DNA of 64,000 nt from Poecilobothrus nobilitatus (GCA_947095535.1 OX352774.1:36038496-36102495); one strand, 5' to 3'; counted from the first letter of the stretch, positions 1 to 13,100 are shown. Program-made: numbers and translations. The notes: a model not told the origin generated them from the letters alone.

Positions 1-168
1 ATGAGATAAAAAAGTATACATATTGATCAATTTTAAATATTTTTTTTATTATTTTAAGTAAAAAATTTTTAAAAAATTTAATTAAAAATTTAACAAAAAT
101 TAATAGCATTTTTATTAATTTTTATAGCATTAAATATATTAACACTTGATATTAACTCTGCAGGATTC

Positions 169-468
169 CTGGTGCCTTACCGCGTAGTGCTACTTTCGCT
201 AAACGAAAATTGCATTAGAAAATTTGAATCTCTGAAAATCGAAAATAATAGGTTTCCGAATGGAAAATAAAAATTTTGATACTGATGCAGTCTAACTGTG
301 TAAGTATAAAAAATTTAATTTTGCACTCGCAACGCTTCGATTTTCAATATTCAAAGTTCCAAATTTTCGAATCCGATTTTTGTTTAATGAAAGTAGCAGT
401 ATAACCTTCGGTAAGACACCAGTATCGGTAAGGCACCAGCAGCAGTATAACACGCGGTAAGGCACCTG
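169..468. mobile_element. Foldback/MITE-like element
   Basis: The ends are inverted: GGTGCCTTACCGCG at 171-184 and CGCGGTAAGGCACC at 453-466. The pairing continues inward with gaps: left gtgctactttcgctaaacgaaaatt against right aatgaaagtag and ttttcgaat. The right end holds three direct copies of GGTAAGRCACC (409-419, 427-437, 456-466), as if the terminal motif had been multiplied. No coding frame. The termini resemble no class I can name with confidence. Confidence 0.7.
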
Positions 469-474
469 TTTTAA

Positions 475-2467
475 ATGGCTGGATTTTCAGTTAAATTAAT
501 CACGTACCTTATCAATAAAAATACTTATCAATAAAAATACTTAAAATGTATTGATTGCAATTCAATAAAAATATGTAAGTCAGTGGCCAAAATTTGCAGA
601 GACTCAAAGAAAATTTAAAAAAAAAATTATTATACGTAAGTATTTAGTGCGCACATATTTTTATTAAGTATGAAATACTTAATACTTAATGAAAATCTCA
701 CTAAAAGAAGGCAATGACGTATTATTAATATGTAGTTTGATTTATTTCATTCTATTCAAATTCTATTGCATTGTACATATTTTATTAAGATTTTGTAATT
801 GGCCTAACTAGTTTTATAAATGAAACAAACAACTAAAATAAGTTAAATGCAATTAAAGCAATAACTAATTTAAGTACTTTTTTATTCTATATACGTTAAA
901 AAAATAAAAATTTGCAATACATATAAGTAATCAATATTTTAACTTATTTTTTGTAAAGTTATGTAACTAACTGCATTTAATTTATTAACTATACTTAAGT
1001 AAGGGTGCTATGAACTAACACACAAAAGCAAAAATTAACTGATCTCAAAAAAAATTAGCTAATCCGCAAAAATATTTCATTTTTCCAAAATAGTTATAAG
1101 TACATATACAATAAGTATAATATATTTATACTTATATTGAAGTAGATTAAAAAAAAAATAATTAAGAAAGATGTTAGAGTTGGTTACAAAATCAGGGTTT
1201 CAATAATTTGTTTAACAGGGGTTAGAAAGTGGCAGCCCACACTATTTTAAATCTTTTATGTTGAAATATGTATGGATAAAATTAATTCCGAAGAATGTTA
1301 TAGTTGGTTCCAAAATTAGGATTATACGCTCTTTGCAGATCCAACTGTAAAATTGTTCTTAGTTGAAATGTCGCATTTCCATATAAATATCCTATAGAAA
1401 AAGAGAGGATATTCTGTCTCCAATTTTAATTTCATCCTAATTCTGAATCTCCTATATATACATATTTATAAATATTTTCAATGAAGTGAAACCGGCAAAT
1501 CCTGATTTTCTTTTCAATTATTAAGTCTCTCCTAATAATTATTTTTACATTATACAAAGCACTTTTATATAAACAAAATGTTCAACTTAAGTACTTATCT
1601 TAATTGAAGAAAATGTACTAATCCTATACAAAAATATAAACTAACCTCAAAAACAAAATGAATTTCATAATCTTAAAAAACTTTTGAAATCTTATTTGGA
1701 ATTTTTGAGGAGTTCATATGAATCTTAATCTTCAAGTTAAATTTTAGCAAAAAATAATAGGAATCAGTTCAATTTTGTTTATGGGGTTAGTTCATAGCGC
1801 CTTAAGTAAGTAATTGTTATTATAATTCAATTAGTGTATGTATATTATATTAACCTATACAATATTATAATTTAATTTAATTATAATTGTTAATAGAAAA
1901 AAGAACTAAGTAAGTGTATACTTAGTTAGTTAAATAATATTATAATAAACTGTTTGATGTATCACATACTGCCAAGTATCCCACGAAATAAGCTGATATC
2001 AAATTAGACTTTGTATAAAATGGTTATATCAGTTTTAAGAATCGAGGTCAAGGGATACGATCACTATTCATAATGGTGATTATTTTTAAAAAACTAACTA
2101 TTAACACCATTAAAAAACTATTACTAAAATACTTTCTTAACAGTAAAAAAAAAAATGTTTTATATAATTACTTAAGTAATTGACTACTTAAAGTAGTTTA
2201 AGTAATTAATTATTTAATATTCAACAAATGCTTAAAATAATGAAATAAAAATTAGATCAATATTTTGATTAACCATCAGTAACCACATTACACGTCAATG
2301 TTACAAATTATCACGTCAGTTACAAATTTTAAAAGGAAAAATCTTAAAATATGTCATAAGTTATTAGAATCATATAATGAAAAAAAAAAAGAATAAAAGA
2401 AAAAGTAAAATAACAAATTAAATAAAAATTTAAATTAAATTGATTCTTTTTTTGTTTCAATTATAAG

Positions 2468-2498
<31 letters not shown>

Positions 2499-3890
2499 TT
2501 ATGTATATTGCATATATACTTAGTTACTGACAATACAATGTCATATTTATTATTTTATATTTATAATTAGTTCAATTTACCTGTCCCCATTATTAAAAAC
2601 AATTAAAATTGAATCGATCTTACAAATGCTAAATGAAGGGGAAACAACAAAAAAAAAAAAAAAACAAAATTAAAATTTATACAAATTACAAATTCGATAT
2701 TTCAAAAAAAAAAAACCAAAAATACTACTTATAAAAAAATAAATTACTTAAAGCACTTTTTATACTGTTTAAATTCACAAGTAAAAACAAGATCAAAAGA
2801 TTTCTTTCGATTTAGAAAAAAAAAAAAAACACCAATGAAAAACGGAGGCAAATATTTCAATTGAAAAACATAAGTATGAATAGCATAAAACGCGATCAAA
2901 AATACTCGTACATACATATACATATATATATGTATATATATTACAACATATTTTCTTCCTTCTAGCAAAAATTTAATCAAATGTGTATTCAAGCAAAAAA
3001 AAAAAAAAATTTTGAAATAAAAAAATTTGTACTGATTAATTTAAAACACATAAGTATGTATATGTATGTATGTATGTAATATGAATACTAGTAAAGTATA
3101 ATAGCTACAATAGACTATAATATGAAACAAAACAAAAAACGTGTCTAGGAAATACAAAAGATTAAAATATAATTTACAACTGAAAAAAAAAAAAAACAAA
3201 ATTGTGAAAGTGATTTGTTGTTGAGTAATTATGTGTCAAACATTATTAAACGAGATCATTAAGTACTTATATGTACTTACTTATGTATGATGTTTTAATT
3301 GTTATATCTTTTTTTTTTTTTCATGGTCAAGTAATTTTTAAAGATTTTAATTATCAAATAAAATATGCAATTTTATATATAAGTATGTATGTACGTATGT
3401 ACTTATATGCTATATATATACTTATATAACTATATAAGTAAATAATATAGCAAATAATTAGGAATTGAGTTATTATTTATTAACTTTGGAAGTCATACTT
3501 ATATGAAATGACACTTTTTTTAATGTTTATCTGTAAAATCTTCTTTTTTCAAAATTTTGTAAAAATTTTGTAAAAATCTCTTTTTTGCTAAAAATCTTCT
3601 TTTTAATGAAAAAATATTTTTTTTTATACCAAAAAAATTATGTAACTATTTATTTTACATATTCAAGAAATACTTAAGTAATTAAATGTCAAATTAAAAC
3701 AATATTTTTTTCTTATTCTTTTTAGTTATTCTATTTTTACAATTCTTTTTCTACGCTTTTATTATGCGCGACCAATTGCTTTTTTTTTTTGGATAATTTT
3801 TTCATTCTCTCATTTCTTGTTATTCCCAATACCAGCTCTTTACACATTTCTTTAACCGATAAAGTCCTTTTCTGTGACTTTCCAATTACA
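475..3890. other. No gene seen: AT-rich DNA with TAAGTA motifs and microsatellites
   Basis: Rich in A/T homopolymers, (TATG)n tracts (near 3055-3080) and the words TAAGTA/TACTTA. A block near 1180-1205 (ttggttacaaaatca-ggtt) recurs inverted near 59175 and loosely at 1310, so old repeat fragments are present. The 82-codon minus ORF at 2744-2992 is aromatic-rich and AT-driven, without similarity to any known protein. Confidence 0.6.
2467..2495. repeat. (TA)n microsatellite
   Basis: Uninterrupted TA dinucleotides, about 14 units. A similar pure run lies at 60747-60775. Likely length-variable. Confidence 0.8.
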
Positions 3891-4260
3891 ACCTAATCCA
3901 AATGTATAAGTATTATACATTTGGATATTATTTTATTTTTATATCATTTTATATTATTTTATAAGAAATCGCTTTTTATCTGAAGATGTCGATTCCAACA
4001 AAACTCAGCTTTATTTTGGGTCGAAAGAAAATGCTTTTCTTCATCTCCAATAATAGGCCAAAAAGTTGGATAATATTTTGACTGTACTTTCCTATTTGAT
4101 TTTCAGGAAAGACATTATTAATTTAGTATTAATTTTCAAGTATTAAATTTCTTAAACCATTCAGAAAAACCTTTGATTTCCTTATTTTTCTTACAATTTT
4201 TACTAAATGCAGAGTAAATAATCAAAGAATTCATTGGATGGAACGAAGGCTAAACTTGTA
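3727..4260 (-). other. Possible decayed coding sequence, unassigned
   Basis: On the minus strand one frame of about 55 codons (3740-3890) reads VIGKSQKRTLSVKEMCKELV and continues with further Lys-rich residues to a stop. About 150 bp upstream another frame reads YYPTFWPIIGDEEKHFLSTQ and about 15 more residues. Both are less repetitive than the surroundings. They are not in one continuous frame and are interrupted by the palindrome at 3896-3926. This may be a dead transposase or host pseudogene; no family was recognised and chance is not excluded. Confidence 0.25.
3896..3926. repeat. Perfect hairpin, 14-bp arms, 3-base loop
   Basis: ATCCAAATGTATAA and its exact complement TTATACATTTGGAT enclose GTA. 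Such a tight perfect palindrome is unusual even in AT-rich DNA because it includes the CC/GG pair. Function unknown. Confidence 0.6.
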
Positions 4261-4313
4261 ATCATTCTGCTTTTTAAGCTGAATTTTTCAGCTTTACCAT
4301 ATTTGGTGGTAAA

Positions 4314-4347
4314 ACCTTTGGCTTGTACTTACATACAAGCCAAAGGT
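4314..4347. repeat. Perfect hairpin, 14-bp arms
   Basis: ACCTTTGGCTTGTA and its exact complement TACAAGCCAAAGGT are separated by cttaca. It is only about 390 bp from the hairpin at 3.9 kb, in a stretch that looks like old transposon sequence. Possible inversion relic; function unknown. Confidence 0.6.
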
Positions 4348-4349
4348 AG

Positions 4350-7300
4350 GTAATAGGTAATTAAATTAAAATGAAAAAGGCAACCCCTAAATTCGGTCAT
4401 TGGAAAATAAGGTCTAGATCCACCAACATTGGATTTTTACACATATGTTACACATTCCTATTTTTCTTTTATTTTACAAAATCTCCCCTTTTTTATGTTT
4501 TATTTTTTTAGTTAATTTTGTGCGCCTACCTATTCACTATTCAGTTAGAATTTATTTTGTTTAAATATTCAAATAAGTATTTTGGATGAAGACAATAATA
4601 TCAGAATCACTTAATACTTACAAAAACATGCGTATTTGCGTATCTTGCGTATCTTGCGTGCCTATACAAAATATATTTTTGTAAAAAAATGTCTCCATTG
4701 TCGTAGAATTGCGGCTAGTTCGTGCCACTATGTTACGGTTAAGGTAATTATTTCTTCATGTTCACCTAGGCTTTTCAAGTTGTCGCGTACCTTGAGGGTT
4801 ACATTTGAAATATTGTTTTGTGATATTATTTTCTGATGTCATTTAAGTAGATGTTTTAGATCCACGACCTTTTACATTGGTAGATTTGGTAGATTTTTAA
4901 ATCAAGACATCGAAAATGGTCTGTGACAATTTTTTACCAGAAATTTCACAAAACTAGGAATTTTGAAATCTAGAATATGGTAAGTAACAAAAAGAATTAC
5001 ATTATCCGCCTATTAGTTTACTAATAATTCCAATCGTAGTACTTACTGATTGTTTATGTCTAGAAAACATTAAGAACCCCATGAAGCTATAACGTTATAA
5101 TATATACTCAAACACTGAACAGTAAAAATTAAGAAAAAATAAAAAAACATATCATAAATTTTAATAGGCAAAAATTCTGAGAAGATTTTAGTAAAGTTTC
5201 AAAACGAGAAAATAACATTTTGTTAGCATTCTTATTATAATTAACACAAATAAAGTTTAATTGAATCCTTCAATAATAAACTAAGTAGATAAAAAAAATT
5301 TAATTAGTTATCAACCAATCCGTGCATCCAAAAATTAAAAATTCAATAAATTAAATTATAACAATAATTGTTTAGTTAATTAAAATTTTATTAAAAAGTC
5401 AATGATATATGAACCATATTTTGATGATAGTATATATATATATACATATATAATATAAATAATTTAATTAAAAATATAATAAAATATTATATAAGTAAAG
5501 GTGTGAAAAACAGAATCACGATAATATTCCACGAAATTCTTTTATAACTAACTATTTACTTTAAATTTTCCACTCCTTAGCTGTATTGATTACAATTTTA
5601 TACCTAAAAACTACAAGTAAGTACCTGTATATTATATACTGGACAATATCCAAAAATATTTTTTTTAAGAAAACAAATATTTCACATTCATTAATTAATT
5701 AAAAAGAAAAACAATTAAGTTAACGTGCACCTTTTAATGCATCAAATTTAATTCAATTTTTTTTTTTTTTTTTATCATGGTCACTGTCAATTATACCATA
5801 TACAAAGCATACATATGCATACGTATCTATTTACATTATACATACAAAAGCTCTTGGGGCAAATCATTTTCAACAAGTTTCTTTTACTTAATTTAATTTT
5901 TTTTTTTTTTTTTTTTTTTGTAATTTTCATAACAATTTCTGACCAATTTAACTTCTGTACTAACTAAATATTTATTTTATTATTATTTTTTTTTTTTTTA
6001 ATTCAAATTGAAAGGTGTGTCACATTTTTTAATCTAAATTGAATTTCAATACATGAAAATGTCAAAATGTGATCCAATATGTCAAGAAAATGGAAAAAAA
6101 AAAAAAACATAAAATAAAATTAAAATGAAAATAATCGAATTTATCAATACCAAAGTATAAATTGTATTTTGTGACTTAAATTTGCTTTTTCTGGATATTT
6201 CGTGCTAAAATTAAAAAAAAAAAGAAACTAAAAAATTTGCAAAAAAAAAAACAAATAAAAAAAATAAGTAAGTAAGTTAAGTATTACAATCAAAATATTT
6301 TATTACAAGACTAGTTACTTTTTACTTAGTGTCTTTGTTCTCTACTAAGACTACAGTTATGTCATAAGATAAACCGATTTAAATTATTATGTAATATCGA
6401 TAAAAAATATAAAGGAATTGACTGCTAACTGAAAATATTTTTAAATAAGAATAAAACACAGTTGCAACTTACAACTATATATACATAAGTAAGTAGGTAT
6501 ATATATATAGATTTTATCTACAACATCTACTTCATTGTAGCAGTTTATGTATCTTAAATGATTTTGTTTTTATTTTTTTTTTTTTTTCGTTAAAAATCAA
6601 TTCAATTTAAAAATGTAATTCAAAATATTCAATTGTTTGCTTTTATTGATTTCAACTAATCAAATTGCATATCAACTGTTATAAGTAGTTATACTCAGTT
6701 TTAATATTTCAAAATGAAATGAACTGATTGATTTTTTTTTTTTTTTTTTTTTTGTAATTCTATTGTATGACAAAAATTCTGTTGAATTGTTTTTTGTTTT
6801 TTTTTACAGAATTAGTCAAAGCCAGATAAGTCAAAGTCTCCGATGTCATTTGTGGCCATTGATTGTCAATTAAATATTTATTATTGTTCTTTTTATTTTT
6901 TTTTTTCTTAAAAATCCACCTGAAAAATTGATTCTACATAAATATAAAATAAAAACTGTCATTTTATACGAGTATGTAGGTACGTATGTATATATATGTA
7001 ATATACATATGTATATTATGTACATATGTTATGTTGTCGTGAAAATAAATTTGTTTCATAAATTTCCACAAAACATACAAAGAAAATAATAACTATATTT
7101 GTAAGAAAACATATGTGAAAAGGTACAGTATGTAACACATAAAATAAAATTGTTTAAATAAAAATTTAGTACTTAGCTTAGATATAGGTTAGAATTATGT
7201 ATTTTTTTTTACCTCTTTTTCTTTTTTATTTAACTACTAGTTACTAAGTATAAAAACTAAGTATGGATTTTTTATAAGATGTTGTAAGAAACTTTAGAGA

Positions 7301-7890
7301 TTTTTGTTCGACTAATTATTACTTATCTATATTTAATACAGGATGTTTTAATTTTTTTTGACTCCACTAATTTAAATTTGACAGTTTGGCATAAAATTTC
7401 AGGCAGTGGTACAAAATCTTGTATTTTTTTTTTAAAGTCTGTTCTTCAAAATTAAATCTTGTTTTATAAATACATACATACATATTCGCTTTTCCTAAAA
7501 AATTTTGATAAAATTTTTCGGTCAGATCCAATGAGAATAGTGTTTTTTAAAAAAGTTTCAAAATTATTTCAAATAAATGAGTCGTCTGCAACCGATTCTT
7601 TTAATAATGAGAACGGCGCGTTTTTTCGGTGTCGCAGTTTCCAGAATACATTATAGGTATATAACTATATGCAAGATTCTGGATTATTAGAAAGACTTTT
7701 TATAGTTAGTTCTTTACAAAATTAAACCATTAAAATTTTATAGAATAATAGTTAAGTTATTTCAAAAAAAAAAAAAAAAAAACAAATTTCGTAGATAACC
7801 GTAGAATAAAATTTTAAGATTTTTGATTTTTTTTCATTTTAATGCAAGAAATAGATGATAATGAAAAATTAAGTTGATTCAAACGCAAAA
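4350..7890. other. No gene seen: AT-rich DNA
   Basis: Long A/T homopolymers and palindromic TATG/CATA tracts (near 6965-7030). The segment 4625-4810 is less AT-rich, contains gcgtatctt doubled, and has a 66-codon open frame without recognisable motifs. Nothing else supportable. Confidence 0.5.
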
Positions 7891-7910
7891 TACGGTTTTT
7901 TTTTTTCCTG

Positions 7911-8275
7911 TTACTCCACTAGGGAGCATAGGGCTTCAACTTCACTCTTCCACTCTTCTCTATTATTTGCTAGTAATTCTATGTCATTCCACGATTTACC
8001 GAATCTACTTAGCTCTTCCAGCACCGTTCTTCTGCATGTTGTTCTGGGTCTACCTCTCGCCCTGGACCCACCTTGAGGATTCCAGGTCAGCGCCATTCTT
8101 GTTATACCATTAGTTTTTCTTAGTGTATGGCCAATCCACTTCCATTTCCTTCTGATGATTTGTTTCACTATGGGCTCCTCGCCAGTTAATTGCCATAAAT
8201 CTACGTTCCTAATTCTGTTGGGCCAGAATATTCGGCATATTATTCTGAGATGTTTGTTGATGAAGATTTGTACTT
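7911..8275 (-). mobile_element. RTE-like non-LTR retrotransposon 3' end, 5' truncated
   Basis: The minus strand encodes the C-terminal end typical of RTE-type and related endonuclease/reverse transcriptase polyproteins: HLRIICRIFWPNRIRNVDLW, then RRKWKWIGHTLRK, ALTWNPQGGSRARGRPRTTC and an end in EALCSLVE. Only the region after the reverse transcriptase core remains. The stop is followed within about ten bases by an A-run (seen as T on the plus strand near 7898-7907), as expected of a retrotransposed copy truncated at its 5' end. The frame is intact for about 120 residues, so insertion is fairly recent, but the fragment cannot be active. Confidence 0.85.
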
Positions 8276-8349
8276 TATTTTTTATGGAGTTAGTAAGTAT
8301 GGAGTTAGTAAGTAAAAAATTTAAATGACAGATTTGCTTAGATTTCAAT

Positions 8350-10167
8350 AATTGCAGATCATTAATAGAGTAGGTATATAATATGTACTTAGTAGGTTAA
8401 TTTTCATAAAAAAGTAAATTCAACCAAAAATGCAGTTATTTACTTATAAACAAATGTCTGAGATATTTATTAAAGCAGGTCTTCTAAAATCTATTTGAAT
8501 GATGAAAATATTGTTAACCAGATTAAGAATCAACAAAATGCAATATAATACCATAATTACATAAACATTACATAAGTACTTAGAATATTTCTAAAAAAAA
8601 AATTGCATAACTAAAGCAAGCATTCTTAAAACCGTTTTTCTGAAAAGAAATAAAGAAATCAATTTTCCATAAAAAGTTTTAAAGAAATCAAGTTTTCATG
8701 AAAACAAGTACTTAAGTAATTTATTTTCCAATACAACAGAGAAATGAATCAATCTGTCAGTTATAGAAACCGAATTCTTTCAATGATATTAATAATGATA
8801 ACATAAGTACAAAACATACAAAAATTACATATAAAATTGAAAAAAAAAACAGTTATTCTTCTTTATTAACTTCTTTTTTTACGAAACAGATGGCAATCAT
8901 CGAAAAACGCTAAGGAAAAGTGGTACGAATATGATTCCTCAACATATAGAATTTTAACTCACTATGTAAATTACCACCAACGTTTTTAACAAACCAATAT
9001 GTTAGAGAACCTTTAGTACTTACTATATTGTACTGTTCCGTCAAGGAAAGATTCTGCTATGCATATATAAATCCTTTATCCAAAATAAAGCAAAATTACA
9101 TCAAAATATTTTACCATTACTGTAAAATAACTGTGCATAATATACAAACATACATTTGATATGATGCAAAAATTCTTTTGTAAATACTTGATCACTTGAA
9201 TTAATACAAAAAAAAACAAAAAAAAAAAAAAAAAAGAAGCAAAACAAAAAAAAAAAACACCATTTAAGCCAGCAAGCTTAGATACAAGTTTAAGTTGAAA
9301 TAACAATAATTTCAAAGATATGATAATAAATTAAAAGTAAAGGTTATGAATTGTTTTAATTGAAAAAAAAAAATTTAGAGAAAAAAAAAATCCAAACCCC
9401 TATAAAATTCAAATACAAAAAAAAAAATAAATAAAGAGTGAAAGATGGTGTCTTTTTTCACATTGTGTCCAGTTATAAGAAAAAAAAAAATGATAAATAT
9501 TAATTAAATTTATGGTTATCGTTATAGTTATAAGTACTCGTATAAGTCTGGTATAAGTAAGTACTTGATTTGTTTATTATGTAAGTTTACAATATAACAG
9601 ACAAGGAATTTGAAAGGAATTTTGATCACGGATTAATAAAACATAAGATATACTTACATATACAATACATATATATACATATATACAATAATAAAAACAA
9701 TTAAAAAGAATTCATTTTCATTGAAAAACAATAATAAGTATATGTATGAATTTTTAATGGAATTTTATTACATATGGAATGTTGTTTTAATAAATCGTAA
9801 GTATAACTATACTTTAAGTGTAATCAAATTGCAAGCTGTTTTTTTTTATTATAACTATCTTTTATTTGGTTCGAAAAAAAAAAAAAAAAAAAATTAATTA
9901 TAAATGTATCTCTTTGTTAATTTATTTTTAACAGGTGATCAATTAATCAATAAAGTATGAAAGTAATTAATAAAAAAAAAAAAGAAAAAAGAAAAAACTA
10001 AAAATATTAGAATAAATTATAATGCGGAAGACTGAAAATATTTTTAGTTTATGAAATAATTTAATCAATAATAAGAATTTATATATATGGTAAATTCATA
10101 CTAAGTAAGTATAAATGCAGTTTTAAGTAAGTAATTCATAATTTAAAAATGAATTTATATACAAGTG
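8350..10167. other. No gene seen: AT-rich DNA
   Basis: Homopolymers, TAAGTA words and short palindromic tata/tacata tracts. The 79-codon minus ORF at 9076-9315 is mostly Phe from T/A runs. A 15-bp unit (atggagttagtaagt) is doubled at 8285-8314, next to the truncated end of the RTE copy. Confidence 0.55.
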
Positions 10168-10180
10168 AAGAAAGCTGACT

Positions 10181-10356
10181 AAAAGATAATAGATGGCGTA
10201 AAAATAAAAGAAACGTCTCGTAGTATTGTACAATATCTACAGCCGAGTAATCAACGGTTTAGTGAAATAATGATTCCAGAAACTGAAGCTTAGTCAAATA
10301 TGAATAATAAATGACTTAGTGGTGCCTTATAGGATTGGCAAGGAAAAAAAAAAAAA
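10181..10356 (+). mobile_element. Short retroposon (SINE-like) with A-tail and target duplication
   Basis: A roughly 165-bp body beginning aaaagataatagatggcg and ending in an A-run of about 14 is flanked by the direct repeat AAGAAAGCTGACT at 10168-10180 and 10357-10369. At least GAAAGCTGACT is certain, because the outer A's merge with the tail. A-tail plus long target duplication is the mark of LINE-driven insertion. The body matches the segment at 60021-60195 and more weakly 55743-55900. No clear tRNA A/B boxes are seen, so it may be a SINE of another origin or the 3' end of an unseen LINE. Confidence 0.75.
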
Positions 10357-11047
10357 AAGAAAGCTGACTGGTTAAAGATTAAATACTTAAGTAAGTAATA
10401 CATTGGATTCATTGATTGGATTCATTTACTTATGGTTCTTATATAATTCGGTCCCATTTAACTTTTTATGATAAGAATTTGACTTGAGTATAGGGCAAAA
10501 TAAACGATCACTAACTAGTTATTACACGTTTTTTGATTAAATATAAGCAATTCATAAGAAGTTCAAGTACTTACATACTAGGTTGTTTTTTTTTTTTTGT
10601 AAGTATATATATAAGAATCTTTTATATACTTATATAACAAAGCATTTAATGTAACAAACAATTCATATTTTAAGTAGCTTGTACTTAAATGCATATTGTA
10701 ACACATAACTATACTAATATTTGTATATACACATTTTGTAAATTGTGCAATAATTATTAATAAATAAATATTTATTTAGTTCATAAATTTCTAAAAAAGA
10801 ATATCTTAAGTACATAAAGTATAAGTAAGTAAATAAAGTACTTATAGCTCTATATAATTTTGAAAATTTTGTAAGCAAAATTTTATTTTTTATCTGTTCA
10901 AGATAACTAAATGTTATGTGAATATAAATATTTGATAAAAGGCTTCGGTAGGAAAGCATATAAGTAAGTACATAAGTATATATACATAATAAATCAATTA
11001 TTAATAAAATAGATCCATTTACTTACTTATAATATTGTATGTTTTTT

Positions 11048-11181
11048 TCTAAGGTTGGTAGGAATTATCCAAAGATACTAAGAATAACCCGTTGGTAGTG
11101 TCGGAATTTTACTGATCAAATCTACTCCCTCTTTAGTCAATGAGGTGAAATCCCTAACTGGTAACGCATTATAACTGTAAG
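11048..11181 (-). repeat. SINE-like repeat, copy 1
   Basis: It aligns along its length with the copy near 11.4-11.55 kb: ctaagg..gg, ccaa-at-ctaagaat, ttg-tagtgtcgga, ttactgat-aaa, ctccct.t, and aacgca-tataa. A T-run precedes it on the plus strand, so in the minus direction it ends in an A-tail, suggesting a retroposed repeat. No convincing Pol III promoter boxes are seen; tgactaaagaggg on the minus strand is only loosely A-box-like. No coding content. Confidence 0.55.
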
Positions 11182-11416
11182 CAAGTACGTCATATGTTTT
11201 GTTTTTCAAATATTAAGTAATCGAATCACTTTTAAGGATTAAGAATGGATTCACCTTACAATAAATATATGTTTGCTAATATATATGTCACTCAATAAAA
11301 TTACTCAAATAATATATATAAGTATAACCAGACATAATTATTATGACCAAGTAGTTATGCTAAGGTTTATTTTAGGATATTAATTAATGTGTTATTTGGA
11401 TAATTTCTTTTTTTTT

Positions 11417-11555
11417 CCTCTAAGGGAGGTGGGAGTCTTTCAAAGGCACCAAGAATTTTCCCTTGCTAGTGTCAGATTCTTACTGATTAAACACACCTCC
11501 CCCTTGTAGCCAATATAATGGCATGAAACGCTTACCTGCGAACGCAGTATAAGGA
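11417..11555 (-). repeat. SINE-like repeat, copy 2
   Basis: Second copy of the repeat about 370 bp upstream, same orientation, with a T-run (11407-11416) that would be the A-tail in the minus direction. It is more GC-rich than its surroundings (cctcccccttgtagcc; tgcgaacgcag). On the minus strand TGGCTACAAGGGG is loosely like a Pol III A box. The two copies differ at many positions, so they are separate or old insertions rather than one recent duplication. Confidence 0.55.
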
Positions 11556-12876
11556 TAGGAAATGGATACCGACACATTGAATTGGAAGTGAGAATTTAAA
11601 ATTTTACAATGAATCCGCCTATTATTATTACTATTTTGCTAATAGTGACTATAGCTGTTACAACAGTTACAACATGTAGTAGTATATAACACCTTACTGC
11701 ATGAGTTAATTATTGATGTATTGATGAAGTCTGAGCTAACACGTCAATTATAACCATTAGACTCAATAGGTTCGTTGTGCTTCATCGAACTAATTCGTAG
11801 CTAGAATCTTTTCGACCAGAGTTCGTGTTATATTTGGATCGTACTTAGTAGTTAATATAAAAAAATCAAAATAAGTACTAAAAGCAATATTTATCTAATA
11901 ACTAATAAAAACTTTATAGGTATAAGTACTCTTAAGTATTCGAAAAAAAAAAAAATGATTAACTCTAAGCGTTGAAACATCAGGCAGATTATTTGAAAAG
12001 TTTGTAGTTACTTAATAAGTAATATTTTTAATATCACTACGATCTGAATAGATTATTGGAAGCAGAAGAAGATTAATGTTTTTAGAAATTTTGATATTTA
12101 AAAAATTTTTGATGTTCAAGTTTTATTTTCTTTGAATTTTTAAGATAAGATAAAGGGAGAGAGAGAAAATATATTACAATTTTATATTCTTATATTCAAT
12201 TTATTATGATTTCAAGAAAAATAAAAAGTAATGACCTATTCTTATCTATCTGACATGAAACAGTAAGTATTTAATATAAATATAAATAAAATAAATCATT
12301 CAATCAATAATTTTATTTTATTATTAAGAAATACTTGAATGATTTGTCTGTAATTTTTTAATAAGAATTTAATTAAGTAGATAAGAATTTTTTATATTCA
12401 CACTTACTTTAATAAATTTTTTTTTTTTTTAATATTAAGGGACTAATCCAAAACAGTAGATACTTAATTGATATTGAGTCTTTATAAATAAGTAAGTAAT
12501 CGAATATTATGACAATTTAACATCAAATATTTAGATTATAATTAAATTATTAAAACAGTCTTTTGTTTTTAAACTTTCACGTTAGTAAGCAATTTTATCT
12601 AAATATCTAAACTCTTACGGTGTATTCTTTTAAAAATCGCAGAAAAAATTTAGATTTGTAGATATGTATATATAAGTTACATACTTATCTAATAAAAAAT
12701 GTAATTTTAAAATCCCTAAATAATTAAAAATTTTATTACGGTCGAACAAAGCAAATTTATCTCAATAAGTATCTTTAAGTGTTTTTATTCATTATTTTAT
12801 TTCATTTCGTCCAATCATAGTCGTTAATGTATCTTAAACCTTATCACTGCAGTTAATTTAAAAAGTTCCATATCAA
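11556..12876. other. No gene seen: AT-rich DNA
   Basis: A moderately complex stretch (11650-11850) has no open frame and no partner elsewhere in the window. The rest is homopolymers and TAAGTA words. Confidence 0.5.
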
Positions 12877-13100
12877 TTTTGAAATGTATATGTATCAGAC
12901 AAACCCTTAACCGTAGATGATATTTTAGATTCTTAGAAATATCCAAGATAATTTCAAAGGATCTAAAATATCCTTAGAAATATCCAAGATGTTATAGAGG
13001 TAGACACTATAATTTTGAAATATGTATCAGACAAAACCTTAACCGTAGATGATATTCTAGACCCTTAGAAAATAAGCTTGGATATTGTAGAGGTAGACAC
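12877..13100. repeat. Two-unit direct repeat
   Basis: The block from ttttgaaat-gtatcagacaaa through cttaaccgtagatgatatt to gaggtagacac occurs at 12877-13008 and again, shorter, at 13013-13100. The first copy also has an internal doubling of cttagaaatatccaagat (near 12932 and 12972). Non-coding by composition; the minus ORF over the second copy is not credible. Confidence 0.7.

Noticed and set aside
7874..8113. Plus-strand ORF at 7.9-8.1 kb
   Set aside because: Antisense to the RTE C-terminal coding fragment.
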